NCBI RefSeq assembly: GCF_030865425.1
Contig: NZ_JAVFCB010000005.1
Span: 263,850-327,849 of the forward strand
Direction of reading: 5' to 3'
Source of the DNA: Microbacterium capsulatum
GTDB lineage: Bacteria; Actinomycetota; Actinomycetes; Actinomycetales; Microbacteriaceae
DNA length: 64,000 nucleotides
In this document: positions 7,957 through 17,481 of the stretch, piece by piece
Numbering within the stretch: the first letter of the stretch is position 1
Layout: each line of letters opens with the position of its first letter
Translations under genes and position numbers: made by a program
The notes under the pieces: generated by a model
What the model saw: only the letters and a program-made list of their open reading frames with translations
Told to the model about the DNA's origin: nothing
The model's database searches: none

Positions 7957-7981
7957 AGGGGGAGGGACGAGGGGGAGGGAC
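7956..7981. repeat. Two tandem 13-bp purine-rich units
   Basis: GAGGGGGAGGGAC occurs twice in a row directly after hairpin copy 2, mirroring the tandem GA-rich tail that follows copy 1. A third, partial GAGGGGAC follows. Confidence 0.75.
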
Positions 7982-8022
7982 GAGGGGACAAGGGGCGCGC
8001 CCGGTCGTTCAGCCCGCCTGGA

Positions 8023-8802
8023 TCACCCGAAGCGGCCGGAGACGTAGTCCTCGGTGGCCTGCACGGACGGGGCCGTGAAGATCGTCGTGGTGTCGGCGTA
8101 CTCGATGAGCTTGCCGGGCTTGCCGGCGCCGGCGATGTTGAAGAACGCGGTCTTGTCCGAGACGCGGGACGCCTGCTGCATGTTGTGCGTCACGATCACG
8201 ATCGTGTACTCGGTCTTGAGCTCGTGGATGAGGTCTTCGACCGCGAGCGTCGAGATCGGGTCGAGGGCCGAGCACGGCTCGTCCATCAGGATCACGTCGG
8301 GGGCCACGGCGACCGTGCGGGCGATGCACAGACGCTGCTGCTGGCCGCCGGACAGGCTCATGCCGGGCTTGTCGAGGCGGTCCTTGACCTCCTCCCAGAG
8401 GTTCGCGCCGCGCAGCGACTTCTCGACGATCGCGTCCTCGTCGGACCGCGCCAGCCTGCCGCCGTTGAGCTTGACGCCGGCGAGCACGTTCTCCCGGATC
8501 GACATCGTCGGGAACGGATTGGCGCGCTGGAAGACCATGCCCACCTGGCGGCGCACCAGAACCGGGTCGATGCCGGGCGCGTACAGGTCCTCGCCGTCGA
8601 GTTCGACCGATCCCTTGACGTGCGCACCCGGAATGACCTCGTGCATGCGGTTCAGCGTGCGGAGGAACGTTGACTTGCCGCATCCGGACGGGCCGATGAG
8701 AGCCGTCACGGTGCGCGGCTCGATCTCGATGTTGACCCCTTCGACCGCGAGGAAATCGCTGTAGTAGACGTCGAGGTCTGTGACGTCGATGCGCTTGGAC
8801 AT
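8023..8802 (-). CDS. pstB: Phosphate ABC transporter ATP-binding protein
   Basis: A 259-residue ATPase that powers high-affinity phosphate import by PstSCAB on the cytoplasmic face. Walker [10 protein letters not shown] is at residues 37-45, followed by the Q-loop [12 protein letters not shown], the ABC signature LSGGQQQRL and Walker [13 protein letters not shown], with the H-loop in VTHNMQQ. The start at 8802 has AGAAGGAG seven bases upstream. It is the last gene of pstSCAB, 20 bp after pstA, and the family A hairpin region follows its stop. Confidence 0.97.
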   Translation of the reverse strand: MSKRIDVTDLDVYYSDFLAVEGVNIEIEPRTVTALIGPSGCGKSTFLRTLNRMHEVIPGAHVKGSVELDGEDLYAPGIDPVLVRRQVGMVFQRANPFPTMSIRENVLAGVKLNGGRLARSDEDAIVEKSLRGANLWEEVKDRLDKPGMSLSGGQQQRLCIARTVAVAPDVILMDEPCSALDPISTLAVEDLIHELKTEYTIVIVTHNMQQASRVSDKTAFFNIAGAGKPGKLIEYADTTTIFTAPSVQATEDYVSGRFG

Positions 8803-8822
8803 CGGAAACTCCTTCTGAGCGC

Positions 8823-9938
8823 CTAACGGCGCGCCTTCGGGGCGAACTTCGCTGCGATCAGACGGGCGACGAGGTTCAGGATGACGACGATGAAGATGAG
8901 CAGCAGCGCGGATCCCCACGCCTCCTGGTGGGACATGTCGGGCTGCGACTGGTCGGGGAACGCGTAGCCGGTGTACGACAGCACCGCGAGGGTGGACATC
9001 GGGCCGTTGAACGGGTTCGTGTTGATCGCGTTCGTGTACCCGGCGGCGATGTAGATCGGGGCGGTCTCGCCGATCACGCGCGCGATCGCGAGCACCGCGG
9101 AGGTGACGAGGCCGCCAACGGCCGTGCGCAGCACGACCTTGAGGATCGTGCGCCACTTGGTCACGCCGAGCGCGTAGGACGCCTCGCGCAGCTCCATCGG
9201 AACGAGCTTGAGCATCTCCTCGCTCGAGCGCACCACGGTGGGGATCATCAGCACGGACAGCGCGACGGCCGCGGAGAAGCCGCTGAACGCCTTCGGCCCG
9301 ACGATGAGGGCGAAAAGCGCGAACGCGAACAGACCCGCCACGATCGACGGGATGCCGGTCATCACGTCAACGAGGAACGTGATCGTGCGCCGCATCGGGC
9401 TGGTCGGCTTCGAGTACTCGGTGAGCCAGACCGCGGTCAGCATGCCGATCGGCAGGGAGATGACGGTCGCGACGCCCGTGATGATCAGCGTGCCGACCAG
9501 CGCGGGCCCGGCGCCGGCGACCGTCGTGGTCACGAGGGTGTTCCAGTTGAACCCGCTCGTCTCGGCGCCGAAGATGAACCGCGGGGTGAGGGTCGTGATG
9601 CCCTGGGAGAAGACGGTCCACAGCAGGGAGACCAGCGGGATCAGCGCGAGGACGAACGCGCTCGCCACGAGCCCGCGCATGACGCGGTCGACGGCCTGGC
9701 GACGTCCCTCGGCGATCGCCGAGAGCACTGCGATCGCGAGGAGGTACACGACGGCGCTGACGATGAGCCAGCCGACGATGTTGAATCCGCCGTTGCCGGC
9801 GAGGAGGGCGAACACGGCCGCGACGACCGCGAGGGCGCCGAGCAGCGTGTAGAGCTCGGAGTAGCGGGGCAGTCGCCCGGCGTGCAGCGACGACGAGGTC
9901 TTCGACGCCACGGGACGGGCGGTCGTCGTGGCGGTCAC
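8823..9938 (-). CDS. pstA: Phosphate ABC transporter permease PstA
   Basis: A 371-residue inner-membrane subunit that forms the channel with PstC. It starts at a GTG overlapping the pstC stop (GTGA). A first pair of hydrophobic helices ([15 protein letters not shown] and [15 protein letters not shown]) precedes the canonical six-helix core, so the N-terminus is extended relative to typical PstA of about 290 residues. The EAA loop contains [23 protein letters not shown]. The motif [10 protein letters not shown] precedes it. Confidence 0.95.
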   Translation of the reverse strand: MTATTTARPVASKTSSSLHAGRLPRYSELYTLLGALAVVAAVFALLAGNGGFNIVGWLIVSAVVYLLAIAVLSAIAEGRRQAVDRVMRGLVASAFVLALIPLVSLLWTVFSQGITTLTPRFIFGAETSGFNWNTLVTTTVAGAGPALVGTLIITGVATVISLPIGMLTAVWLTEYSKPTSPMRRTITFLVDVMTGIPSIVAGLFAFALFALIVGPKAFSGFSAAVALSVLMIPTVVRSSEEMLKLVPMELREASYALGVTKWRTILKVVLRTAVGGLVTSAVLAIARVIGETAPIYIAAGYTNAINTNPFNGPMSTLAVLSYTGYAFPDQSQPDMSHQEAWGSALLLIFIVVILNLVARLIAAKFAPKARR

Positions 9939-10975
9939 GCGGCCACCTCCTTCGTCTTCGGCGCCTTCGTGCGGCGCGTGCCGGGTGCGGAACGGGCGAC
10001 GATCCAGCGGGCGACGAAGTTCACGGCGAACGAGATCACGAACAGGGCGAGGCCCGTGGCGATGAGCGCCTGGCGCTGCAGCCCGTTGGATCCGCCGAAC
10101 TGCAGGGCGATGTTCGCGGCGATGGTGCCGGGGTTGTCGTCGCCGATCATCACGAACGAGTAGATGAACTTGGGCGACACGATCATGGCGATGGCCATGG
10201 TCTCGCCGAGTGCACGGCCGAGGCCGAGCAGGACCGCGCTGATGACGCCGCTGCGGGCGTAGGGGAAGACGGCGAGGCGGATCATCTCCCAACGGGTGGC
10301 GCCGAGGGCCAGCGCGGCCTCCTCGTGCAGCTGCGGAGTCTGCAGGAAGATCTCGCGGCTGATCGACGTCATGATCGGGAGGATCATGACCGCGAGCACG
10401 ATCGCGCCCGCGAGGATCGTGCCGCCCGCGGCCGAGGCGGTGCCGTGGAAGAAGGGCAGCCAGCTGAGGTTCTCGGCGGCGAACCTGTTGAACGGGATCA
10501 GGAACTGGCGCATCGTGTAGAGGCCCCAGAGGCCGAACACCACGGAGGGGACCGCCGCGAGCAGATCGATCACGTAGCCGAGGATCCCGGCCATGCGACG
10601 CGGCGCGTAGTGCGAGATGAACAGCGCGATGCCCAGGGCGACGGGTGCGCCGAAAAGCAGGGCGAGGAACGACGCCCAGATCGTGCCGAAGATCAGCGGG
10701 CCGACGTAGGTCCAGATGTTCGCGAATCCGACCGTGTTGCCCGCGGTCGGGTCCTTGATCTGGGTGTTGGTCGCCCAGTTGGCGGCGATCGCCGGGGCGG
10801 CCTGGATGATGAGGAAGATCGCGACACCGGCGAGGATCACCATGATGAGCCAGGCGGCTCCGGTGCTCAGCCCGAGGAAGACGCGATCTCCCGCCTTGCC
10901 AGGGGAGGGGAGCACCGCGGCGGCGGCCGGGCCCTGGGGGGCCCGACCGCCGGCGGTCTCAGTGAGAGAACTCAT
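9935..10975 (-). CDS. pstC: Phosphate ABC transporter permease PstC
   Basis: A 346-residue membrane protein with about six helices. Family stretches are LLAAVPSVVFGLWGLY and the EAA loop EEAALALGATRWEMIRLAVFPYA. The N-terminal 30 residues are Ala/Pro-rich and cytoplasmic. The gene lies 17 bp after the pstS stop and overlaps pstA by 4 bp. Confidence 0.96.
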   Translation of the reverse strand: MSSLTETAGGRAPQGPAAAAVLPSPGKAGDRVFLGLSTGAAWLIMVILAGVAIFLIIQAAPAIAANWATNTQIKDPTAGNTVGFANIWTYVGPLIFGTIWASFLALLFGAPVALGIALFISHYAPRRMAGILGYVIDLLAAVPSVVFGLWGLYTMRQFLIPFNRFAAENLSWLPFFHGTASAAGGTILAGAIVLAVMILPIMTSISREIFLQTPQLHEEAALALGATRWEMIRLAVFPYARSGVISAVLLGLGRALGETMAIAMIVSPKFIYSFVMIGDDNPGTIAANIALQFGGSNGLQRQALIATGLALFVISFAVNFVARWIVARSAPGTRRTKAPKTKEVAA

Positions 10976-10992
10976 TCAGTGTCCGTTCGGAA

Positions 10993-12108
10993 TTACTTGA
11001 CGGTCCCGAGGGTCGCCTGCACGCTGTCCAGCACGGACTGCGGGAGGGGAGCCGACCCGGCCTTCGCCGCGGCGACCTGCTGGCCGGTGGGCGTGGCGAT
11101 GAACTTCAGGTACTCGATGGTCGCGGCGGAGCTGCCCGCGTTGGTGAACTTCAGCGGGATGATCGCGTAGGACAGGAGCGGGATCGGGTAGGCCGAGCTC
11201 TTGGCCTTGATCTTCGCGTAGTCGAACTTCATCGAGAGGTCGCCGGCGACGCCGTTCGAGGCGGTCGTGCCACCGGCGGTCAGCGCGTCCGCCACCGCGG
11301 TGTTCGAGAACGCGATGCCGTTGACGGTCGCGGCGGAAACGCCCTTGACGAGCGCCGAGTGGTCGAGGTACCCGATGGAGCCGGGGACCGTGGACACCTC
11401 GGTCGCGACGGCTCCGCCGCCCTTCTGCGCGTCGACGCCCTTGATGTCCGCCGGGAAGGTGCCGCTGCCGGCCCAGGTCCAGTCGGTCGGGTCGGCGGCG
11501 TGCAGGAAGTTCGTGAAGTTGCTCGCGGTGCCCGACGAGTCGGAGCGGACGACCACGTTGATCTTGCCCGCGGCCAGCGCCTTGCCGCCGTTGTCGGCGG
11601 TGATGGCGGCGTCGGACCAGTCGGTGATCTTGCCCGAGAAGATCTTCGCGATCGTCGGGGTGGTCAGGTTGAGGGTCGCGCCGATGGAGGAGTTGTAGGC
11701 CACCGCCACGCCGTCGAGGTAGATCGGCAGGTTGACCGCGCCGCCCGGGAACTTCGCCGCGGCAGAGGTGGTCTCGTCGGCCGACATCGGAGCGTCGGAG
11801 CCGGCGAAGTCGAGCGAGCCCGCGAGGAAGTTGGTGCGACCGCCGCCCGAGCCGAGCGTCTTGTCGTAGTTGACGGTGACGCCCTTGGCGAGCGAGGTGA
11901 ACGCCGCGGTCCACGCGGTCTGCGCGTTGGCCTGGGCGGACGAGCCGCCCGCGGCGATGGTGCCCTTGACGGAGGCGTCGATCTTCGGGGCGTTCGCGGT
12001 CGAGGGGGAAGAAGACGGAGCGGTGCCGGGGTCCGACGAGCACCCGGCGAGGGCCAGGGCCGCGACGGCGGCGACGATGCCCAGCTGGGCTGCGCGAGAG
12101 ATCTTCAC
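10993..12108 (-). CDS. pstS: Phosphate-binding lipoprotein PstS
   Basis: A 371-residue lipoprotein, counted from the GTG at 12108, which places a short basic n-region before the hydrophobic helix and lipobox LALAGC (Cys23). A longer in-frame ATG at 12156 would bury the signal peptide. The mature part shows the phosphate-binding loops GAGGSSAQ-like (AAGGSSAQANAQ), GSGGGRTNFLAGSLDFAGSDAPMS and VRSDSSGTASNF. It is anchored outside the membrane and delivers phosphate to PstCA. The PHO-box-like array at 12178-12221 lies 70 bp upstream. Confidence 0.96.
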   Translation of the reverse strand: MKISRAAQLGIVAAVAALALAGCSSDPGTAPSSSPSTANAPKIDASVKGTIAAGGSSAQANAQTAWTAAFTSLAKGVTVNYDKTLGSGGGRTNFLAGSLDFAGSDAPMSADETTSAAAKFPGGAVNLPIYLDGVAVAYNSSIGATLNLTTPTIAKIFSGKITDWSDAAITADNGGKALAAGKINVVVRSDSSGTASNFTNFLHAADPTDWTWAGSGTFPADIKGVDAQKGGGAVATEVSTVPGSIGYLDHSALVKGVSAATVNGIAFSNTAVADALTAGGTTASNGVAGDLSMKFDYAKIKAKSSAYPIPLLSYAIIPLKFTNAGSSAATIEYLKFIATPTGQQVAAAKAGSAPLPQSVLDSVQATLGTVK

Positions 12109-12177
12109 TGTGGATCCGTTCGATCGTGGGTCAGGGTAGGGCCCGGTGCAGGGCACACAGCGACGCTAGGGCGAGCG

Positions 12178-12221
12178 GTTAACGAGACTCGCCCCTGGGG
12201 GTGAACGGAAGGTGAACGGAA
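12178..12221 (-). promoter_or_regulatory. PHO-box-like array upstream of pstS (11-bp period)
   Basis: On the plus strand there are GGTTAACGAGA (12178-12188), a degenerate unit (12189-12199), and two identical units GGTGAACGGAA (12200-12210 and 12211-12221). Read toward pstS this is TTCCGTTCACC repeated at 11 bp, the organisation of actinobacterial PhoP/RegX3 boxes (GTTCACC direct repeats). Control by the RegX3 encoded at 24694 is inferred. Confidence 0.8.
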
Positions 12222-12251
12222 GCTGGCGGAGTGCTGGGATCGCCTCTCGGA

Positions 12252-13259
12252 TCAGATCTTCGGGAGGTGCGTCTCGATCGAGATGATGCCGGATCCCGGG
12301 TTCGTGGCGCTCAGGTGAACGACGCTGAACGCGCCGACCTCGAGATTGGAGGCGCTGCCCAGGTAGGAGCCGTGCATCGTGCCCGTGGCGAGGGCGATCT
12401 CGCGGAGGATGTCGGGCAGGACGGGGCCGTGGCTGCACAGCACGGTGGGCTTGCCGGCGCGGACGCGCTTGCCGACGACCGTGCGCGGATCCGATTCGCC
12501 CTCGTCCCAGGAGTCCTGGCTCAGCAGCGTGGTCTTCGCGATCTTGAGCCCGAGGGAGGCGGCCAGCGGCTTGACGGTCTCGATGCAGCGGCGGGCGTCG
12601 CTCGACACGATCTTGCGCACACCGAAAGCCCGCAGCGGCCCGACGATCGCGTCGGCCTGCGCGCGGCCTCGGGGCGTGAGCGGCCGGGACGCGTCGGGGC
12701 CGGTCCACACCGCCCGGTTCGCGGCTTTCGCATGGCGCAGCACGATGATCGGGAAGGTGTGCAGTGCGCCGTCCGCGATGAGCCCCGCGAAGGCGTCCAG
12801 GATCTCCACATCCACCGGATAGCTGAGCCGGGTGCGCGCCTTCTTCAGGCTCACCCACTCGATCGCGGCGATCTCGCGGTTCGGCAGGAAGACCGATTCG
12901 CGGATCGCGTCCTCGGTCGCCTCGGCCGCCCAGTAGTGCACGATCTTCTGCTTGCGGTTCGCCATCGTGTACCGGGAGACGCCCACCGGCGCCCCCAGCG
13001 AGACCCGGATGCCGGTCTCCTCGAAGATCTCCCGCACCGCGGTCTCGGCGAGCATCTCGCCCGGGTCGACCTTGCCCTTGGGCAGGGTCACGTCCCGGTA
13101 CTTGGTGCGGTGGATGAGCAGGATCCGCACCTTGTCCTCCACGACGCGCCAGACGAGGCCGCCCGCCGCGTAGACCGCGCGATCGGGCCGGTCGGCGACG
13201 ATCGTGGTCCCGCTCGTGTGCGCCGTCGCCGTGGAAGTGCCGGGGGACTCGGACGTCAT
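12252..13259 (-). CDS. mutT1: Nudix hydrolase fused to histidine phosphatase (MutT1-like)
   Basis: A 335-residue two-domain protein. Residues about 20-160 form a Nudix domain with [23 protein letters not shown], matching GX5EX7REUXEEXGU. Residues about 175-335 form a histidine phosphatase domain with LRHAKAANR and a later CSHGPVLPD. Mycobacterial MutT1 with this architecture hydrolyses 8-oxo-dGTP and diadenosine polyphosphates. The start overlaps the ppk stop (ATGA), so it is co-translated with polyphosphate kinase, a pairing conserved in actinobacteria. Confidence 0.88.
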   Translation of the reverse strand: MTSESPGTSTATAHTSGTTIVADRPDRAVYAAGGLVWRVVEDKVRILLIHRTKYRDVTLPKGKVDPGEMLAETAVREIFEETGIRVSLGAPVGVSRYTMANRKQKIVHYWAAEATEDAIRESVFLPNREIAAIEWVSLKKARTRLSYPVDVEILDAFAGLIADGALHTFPIIVLRHAKAANRAVWTGPDASRPLTPRGRAQADAIVGPLRAFGVRKIVSSDARRCIETVKPLAASLGLKIAKTTLLSQDSWDEGESDPRTVVGKRVRAGKPTVLCSHGPVLPDILREIALATGTMHGSYLGSASNLEVGAFSVVHLSATNPGSGIISIETHLPKI

Positions 13260-15421
13260 CGCACCGCCCGAGCCCGCCGGCGGTTCTGGATCTGCGTCAT
13301 GGTCCTGTCCTGCAGATCCACGAGCGGAGCGCCGTCGGCGTCGAACGCATGCCGCGTCCATTCGCCGGCTTCTCCCAGGTGCCAGGAGGTCGTCCCCGGC
13401 GACATCGCGAGGTCGAAGAAGGCCAGCAGCTCCTCGACGTGGGCGGGATCCGCGACCCGGACGAGCGCCTCGACGCGGCGGTCGAGGTTGCGGTGCATCA
13501 TGTCGGCGCTGCCGATGAACACCTGCGGGTCGCCGTCGTTGTGGAACGCGAAGATCCGGGAGTGCTCGAGGTAGCGGCCGAGGATCGAGCGCACGGTGAT
13601 GTTGTCGGTGACGCCGGGCAGGTCCGCGCGCAGGCTGCAGATGCCGCGCACCCACACCTCGACGGGAACGCCGGCCATGCTGGCCCGGTACAGGCCGTCG
13701 ATGATCTCCTCGTCGACCATCGAGTTCACCTTGATGCGGATGGACGACGGGCGGCCGGCGAGGGCGTTGCGCCGCTCCCGCTCGATGTGCCGCAGCAGCC
13801 CCTTGCGCAGGTGCAGCGGTGCGACGAGGAGGCGCTTGAACTTCTTCTCGATGGCGTAGCCGCTGAGCTCGTTGAAGAGCCGGGTCAGGTCGCGCCCGAC
13901 GAGCGGGTCGGCGGTGAACAACCCGAAGTCCTCGTAGATGCGACTGGTCTTCGGGTTGTAGTTGCCGGTGCCGACGTGCGAGTAGTGCCGCAGCACGCCC
14001 TCCTCCTCGCGGATCACGAGCGCGAGCTTGCAGTGCGTCTTCAGACCGACGAGGCCGTACACGACGTGCACGCCCGCCTTCTCCAGCTTGCGGGCCCAGA
14101 CGATGTTGTTCGCCTCGTCGAAGCGGGCCTTGACCTCGACCAGCGCGAGCACCTGCTTGCCGGACTCGGCCGCGTCGATCAGTGACTGCACGATCGGGCT
14201 GTCGCCGGAGGTGCGGTACAGCGTCTGCTTGATGGCGAGGACATGCGGGTCCCGGGCCGCCTGGTCCAGGAACGCCTGCACGCTCGTCGCGAACGACTCG
14301 TAGGGGTGGTGCACGAGCACGTCGGCCTTGCGGATCGCCTGGAAGATGTCGCTGCGCTCGTTCGCGCCCGGCTTGAAGGCCAGCGCCGTGGTCGGCACGT
14401 GCGGCACGTAGTGCAGCTCGGGCCGCTCGATGCGGGACAGGTCGAACAGGCCGCGCAGGTCGAGCGGGCCGGGGAGGCGGTAGACCTCCTGGTCGGTGAT
14501 GTCGAGCTCGGTGATCAGCAGGTCGAGCGTGACGTCGTCCATGTCGTCGGTGATCTCGAGGCGGATCGGCGGGCCGAAGCGGCGGCGGAGCAGCTCGGCC
14601 TCGAGCGCCTGGATGAGGTTCTCGGACTCGTCCTCCTCGATCTCCACGTCCTCGTTGCGGGTGAGCCGGAACGCGTGGTGGTCGAGCACCTCCATCCCCG
14701 GGAAGAGGTCGTCGAGGTGGTTCGCGATGAGCTCCTCGAGGCGGATGAAGCGCTGCGGCCCGTCCTGGCCGGGGACCTCGACGAAGCGGGGGAGCATGGG
14801 CGGCACCTTCAGGCGCGCGAACTCCTGCCGGCCCGTGCGGGCGTTGCGGATCCGGATCGCGAGGTTCAGCGACAGACCGGAGATGTACGGGAACGGGTGC
14901 GCCGGGTCGACCGCGAGCGGCATCAGCACCGGGAACACGTGGGACTGGAAGTAGTCGGTCAGCTCGGCCTTCGCCTCGCCGTCGAGGTCGTTCCAGTCCA
15001 CGACCTCGATGCCCGAGGCGGCGAGCGTCGGGCGCACCAGCCCGGTCCACGCGGCGGCATGCCGCAGCTGCAGGGCGTGCGCGGCGGCGGAGATGTCGCC
15101 GAGCACGTCGGCCGGCGCCCGGCCCACGTTGGTCGGCACCGCCAGGCCCGTCACGATGCGCCGTTTCAGGCCGGCGACGCGCACCATGAAGAACTCGTCC
15201 AGGTTGCTCGCGAAGATCGCGAGGAAGTTCGCCCGTTCCAGCGCGGGCAGCGTGTCGTCCTCCGCGAGCTCGAGCACCCGCTGGTTGAACGTGAGCCAGC
15301 TCAGCTCGCGGTCGAGATAGCGGTTGTCGGGCAGCAGGGCGTCGTCGGACGAGATGAGCGCATCGAAGTCGTCGTCCTCGGCGTCGTCGAGACCGGAGTC
15401 TGCCAGTGCGGGATCGATCAT
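13256..15421 (-). CDS. ppk: Polyphosphate kinase
   Basis: A 721-residue PPK1. The order of segments is the N-terminal helical domain ([16 protein letters not shown]), the head domain, and two catalytic PLD-like halves. [37 protein letters not shown] with the phosphorylated-His equivalent at about 463, and [16 protein letters not shown] are all present. It makes long-chain polyphosphate from ATP in the cytoplasm. The gene is first in a ppk-mutT1 pair just upstream of pstSCAB, so phosphate uptake and storage are adjacent. Confidence 0.97.
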   Translation of the reverse strand: MIDPALADSGLDDAEDDDFDALISSDDALLPDNRYLDRELSWLTFNQRVLELAEDDTLPALERANFLAIFASNLDEFFMVRVAGLKRRIVTGLAVPTNVGRAPADVLGDISAAAHALQLRHAAAWTGLVRPTLAASGIEVVDWNDLDGEAKAELTDYFQSHVFPVLMPLAVDPAHPFPYISGLSLNLAIRIRNARTGRQEFARLKVPPMLPRFVEVPGQDGPQRFIRLEELIANHLDDLFPGMEVLDHHAFRLTRNEDVEIEEDESENLIQALEAELLRRRFGPPIRLEITDDMDDVTLDLLITELDITDQEVYRLPGPLDLRGLFDLSRIERPELHYVPHVPTTALAFKPGANERSDIFQAIRKADVLVHHPYESFATSVQAFLDQAARDPHVLAIKQTLYRTSGDSPIVQSLIDAAESGKQVLALVEVKARFDEANNIVWARKLEKAGVHVVYGLVGLKTHCKLALVIREEEGVLRHYSHVGTGNYNPKTSRIYEDFGLFTADPLVGRDLTRLFNELSGYAIEKKFKRLLVAPLHLRKGLLRHIERERRNALAGRPSSIRIKVNSMVDEEIIDGLYRASMAGVPVEVWVRGICSLRADLPGVTDNITVRSILGRYLEHSRIFAFHNDGDPQVFIGSADMMHRNLDRRVEALVRVADPAHVEELLAFFDLAMSPGTTSWHLGEAGEWTRHAFDADGAPLVDLQDRTMTQIQNRRRARAVR

Positions 15422-15532
15422 GCGTACATCTAAGCACCGGGCGATGACACGCGCGTGAACTCGTCGGATCCTGTGCAGGATCGATATCGCCCGCCGGATC
15501 GGGCCTGGTGAGGCGCCGGTTCAGTGCGAGCC

Positions 15533-16225
15533 TCAGTGCGAGCCGGGCGAGACCGGGCGGGACTCGTCCTCCTCGACGTTGAACCGGTAGCCGACATTGC
15601 GCACCGTGCCGATGATCTGCTCCGCCTCGCCGAGCTTGGCGCGCAGCCGTCGCACGTGCACGTCGACCGTGCGCGTGCCGCCGAAGTAGTCGTAGCCCCA
15701 CACCTCGCTGAGCAGCTGCTCGCGGGTGAACACCCGCGACGGGTGCGTCGCGAGGAAGTGCAGCAGCTGGAACTCCTTGTACGTGAGGTCCAGCGGTGTG
15801 CCGTGCAGCTTCGCGGAGTACGACTGCTCGTCGATCGTCAGGCCGGACGCCTGCACCTTGACCGGCTCGGCGGCGGACTCCTCCCGCGACAGCGCGAGGC
15901 GGATCCGCGCCTCGATCTCCGCCGGGCCCGCGTCGGTGAGCAGCACGTCGTCGATCCGCCACTCGCCGTTGACCGCGCTCATGCCGCCCTCGGTGACCAC
16001 GAGCAGCAGGGGGCCGCGCAGCCCTGTCGTGCGGATCAGGGTGCACAGCGACTTCGCCGCGACGAGGTCGCTGCGCGCGTCCACGATCACGACGTCGGCG
16101 TCCGGGGCGGTGACGAGCTCGGCGGGCGTCGCGGGGATCGTGCGGATCCGGTGGCTGAGCAGCTCCAGGGCGGGCAGGACCGCCCCTGCAGAGGGAGAGG
16201 AGGTCAGTACCAGCAGATGCGCCAA
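15533..16225 (-). CDS. glnR: GlnR-type OmpR-family transcriptional regulator
   Basis: A 230-residue protein starting at a TTG preceded by GGAAAGGA. The N-terminal receiver-like domain ([57 protein letters not shown]) has the look of actinobacterial GlnR: an Asp in VIVDARSD but no standard acidic pocket or conserved KP. The C-terminal winged helix holds [26 protein letters not shown] and [17 protein letters not shown]. GlnR controls nitrogen assimilation genes and needs no cognate kinase. The glnR-ppk-mutT-pst neighbourhood is also known from Streptomyces, which supports orthology. Confidence 0.8.
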   Translation of the reverse strand: MAHLLVLTSSPSAGAVLPALELLSHRIRTIPATPAELVTAPDADVVIVDARSDLVAAKSLCTLIRTTGLRGPLLLVVTEGGMSAVNGEWRIDDVLLTDAGPAEIEARIRLALSREESAAEPVKVQASGLTIDEQSYSAKLHGTPLDLTYKEFQLLHFLATHPSRVFTREQLLSEVWGYDYFGGTRTVDVHVRRLRAKLGEAEQIIGTVRNVGYRFNVEEDESRPVSPGSH

Positions 16226-16353
16226 GCGGGATCCTTTCCGTGGCACCACTCTACCCAGCGGGATGCGCCGGATCGCAGGTCCGCGCGCGGTCGGATCCTT
16301 CCTTTCCACGCCTTCTCGTCGGAAACCCAGTGCGGATGCGCGACAATGGGCGC

Positions 16354-16644
16354 ATGTCCGATCCCGCCCTCGCCCCGCGCAGCCCGCTCACGGGTCTCGT
16401 CGTCACCTGGGCCGTCGCGGCGGTCGGCGCTCTCGTGATCGGCATCCTCGCCCCGGCGAGCACGGTGATGGCGTGGTTCGTGATCGGGTTCGGCGCCAGC
16501 ATCCTGCTCTCGTTCGCGGTGCAGCTGCTCCGCGGCGAGGCCAAGGGCTTCATCCTGCGGGTCGCCGCGGGGTGCCTCGGATCCCTGCTCGTGATGGGCG
16601 TGATCTCGATCGGTTTCGGGGTCGCCGCGCTCTTCTCGGCCTGA
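16354..16644 (+). CDS. Small membrane protein, three predicted helices
   Basis: A 96-residue protein with hydrophobic segments at about 12-35, 38-58 and 72-95, connected by short loops (LLRGEAKGF). There are no cysteines in a motif and no known domain. It is preceded by GACAAT six bases before the ATG, a weak leaderless pattern. It stands between divergent glnR and a second small membrane ORF. Confidence 0.65.
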   Translation: MSDPALAPRSPLTGLVVTWAVAAVGALVIGILAPASTVMAWFVIGFGASILLSFAVQLLRGEAKGFILRVAAGCLGSLLVMGVISIGFGVAALFSA

Positions 16645-16715
16645 GCCCGATCCGCGCCGAGCGCGTGCCGGATCCCGGTCGCGCCGGGTGGGCGCCGCCG
16701 CGTGTGCGGACGCCG

Positions 16716-16728
16716 TAGAGTAGAGCCA
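16716..16728 (+). promoter_or_regulatory. -10 element TAGAGT, leaderless
   Basis: TAGAGT (16716-16721) lies six bases before the ATG of the 37-codon membrane ORF and probably drives the nitrobindin-ygfZ-pabAB run as well. Confidence 0.5.
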
Positions 16729-16841
16729 TGGATCTCGTCGCGCTCGAACTGTTCTTCGTGGGCCTGCTGGCACTGGCGGGCCTCGCGATCGCCTTCTGCG
16801 CCGGTGCCGTGCTGGTCAACCTCTTCCGCGGCCAGCGCTGA
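16728..16841 (+). CDS. 37-residue single-pass membrane microprotein
   Basis: MDLVALELFFVGLLALAGLA followed by an equally hydrophobic stretch and a basic tail NLFRGQR gives one transmembrane helix with a positive C-terminus. A TAGAGT box six bases before the ATG supports expression. It ends 31 bp before the nitrobindin gene in the same direction. I believe similar short proteins precede this gene in relatives, but I cannot check that here. Confidence 0.55.
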   Translation: MDLVALELFFVGLLALAGLAIAFCAGAVLVNLFRGQR

Positions 16842-16872
16842 CCAGCGCTCCCCGCTGACCGAGGAATCTCGC

Positions 16873-17478
16873 GTGCTCGACCTGCCCGCGGACCTGCCCG
16901 CCGACATCGCACCGCTGTCCTGGCTGCTCGGCGTCTGGGAGGGCACCGGCGTCATCGACTACGAGGCCGAGGGCCACCGCTACACCGGCGAGTTCGCGCA
17001 CCGTGCGAGCTTCAGCCACGACGGCGGCCCCTTCCTGAACTACGCCGCGACGGGCACGTTCACCCCCGCCGACGGCGGCGCGCCCGTCGCGCTCGTCGCC
17101 GAGACCGGCTTCTGGCGGCTGTCCCGGCCGGCGGGCGCGGACGACTCCGGCCCCGCGCTGCTGCCCCCGCGTGAGCACCGCACCGTCGCGCGCACCGCGC
17201 ACGACGTCGAGGAGCTGCGCCTCGAGGCCGGCGGATTCGCGATCGAGGTGTCGATCGCGCACTCCGACGGCATGCTCGAGCTGTACCTGGGGCGCATCGA
17301 CGGCCCGCGCATCGACATCGCCACCGACGCGATCGTGCGCGCCGCCGGCACCAAGAACTACGGCGGCGCCTCCCGCATGTACGGGCTGGTCGACGGCCAC
17401 CTGCTCTGGGCGTGGGACATCGCCGCACTCGGAACCGATCTGCGCTCGCACGCGTCGGCGCGTCTCGCGAAGGTCTGA
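16873..17478 (+). CDS. Nitrobindin-like (FABP/THAP4 family) haem-binding beta-barrel protein
   Basis: A 201-residue protein starting at a GTG with GAGGAA eight bases upstream. The signature GVWEGTG near residue 20 and the C-terminal GHLLWAWDIAA match the nitrobindin fold, a ten-stranded barrel that binds ferric haem through a C-terminal His. Members isomerise peroxynitrite or bind NO. The His in VDGHLLWAW is a candidate axial ligand. It is followed 3 bp later by ygfZ, suggesting an operon. Confidence 0.82.
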   Translation: MLDLPADLPADIAPLSWLLGVWEGTGVIDYEAEGHRYTGEFAHRASFSHDGGPFLNYAATGTFTPADGGAPVALVAETGFWRLSRPAGADDSGPALLPPREHRTVARTAHDVEELRLEAGGFAIEVSIAHSDGMLELYLGRIDGPRIDIATDAIVRAAGTKNYGGASRMYGLVDGHLLWAWDIAALGTDLRSHASARLAKV

Positions 17479-17481
17479 ACC

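Noticed and set aside
6790..7981. Possible CRISPR array from repeated units near the DUF559 gene
   Set aside because: Only two long hairpins and short abutting tandem units are present; there are no regularly spaced spacers and no cas genes.
8823..10292. Longer N-terminal start for PstA reaching into pstC
   Set aside because: The added residues are Arg/His-rich out-of-frame sequence of pstC; the GTG in the GTGA overlap is the natural start.
12252..16046. A very long open frame (over 1,200 codons) on the minus strand across ppk and mutT1
   Set aside because: Only its last 335 codons (mutT1) read as a protein family; the rest is Arg/Pro/Ala-rich out-of-frame translation of ppk, caused by high GC at third positions.
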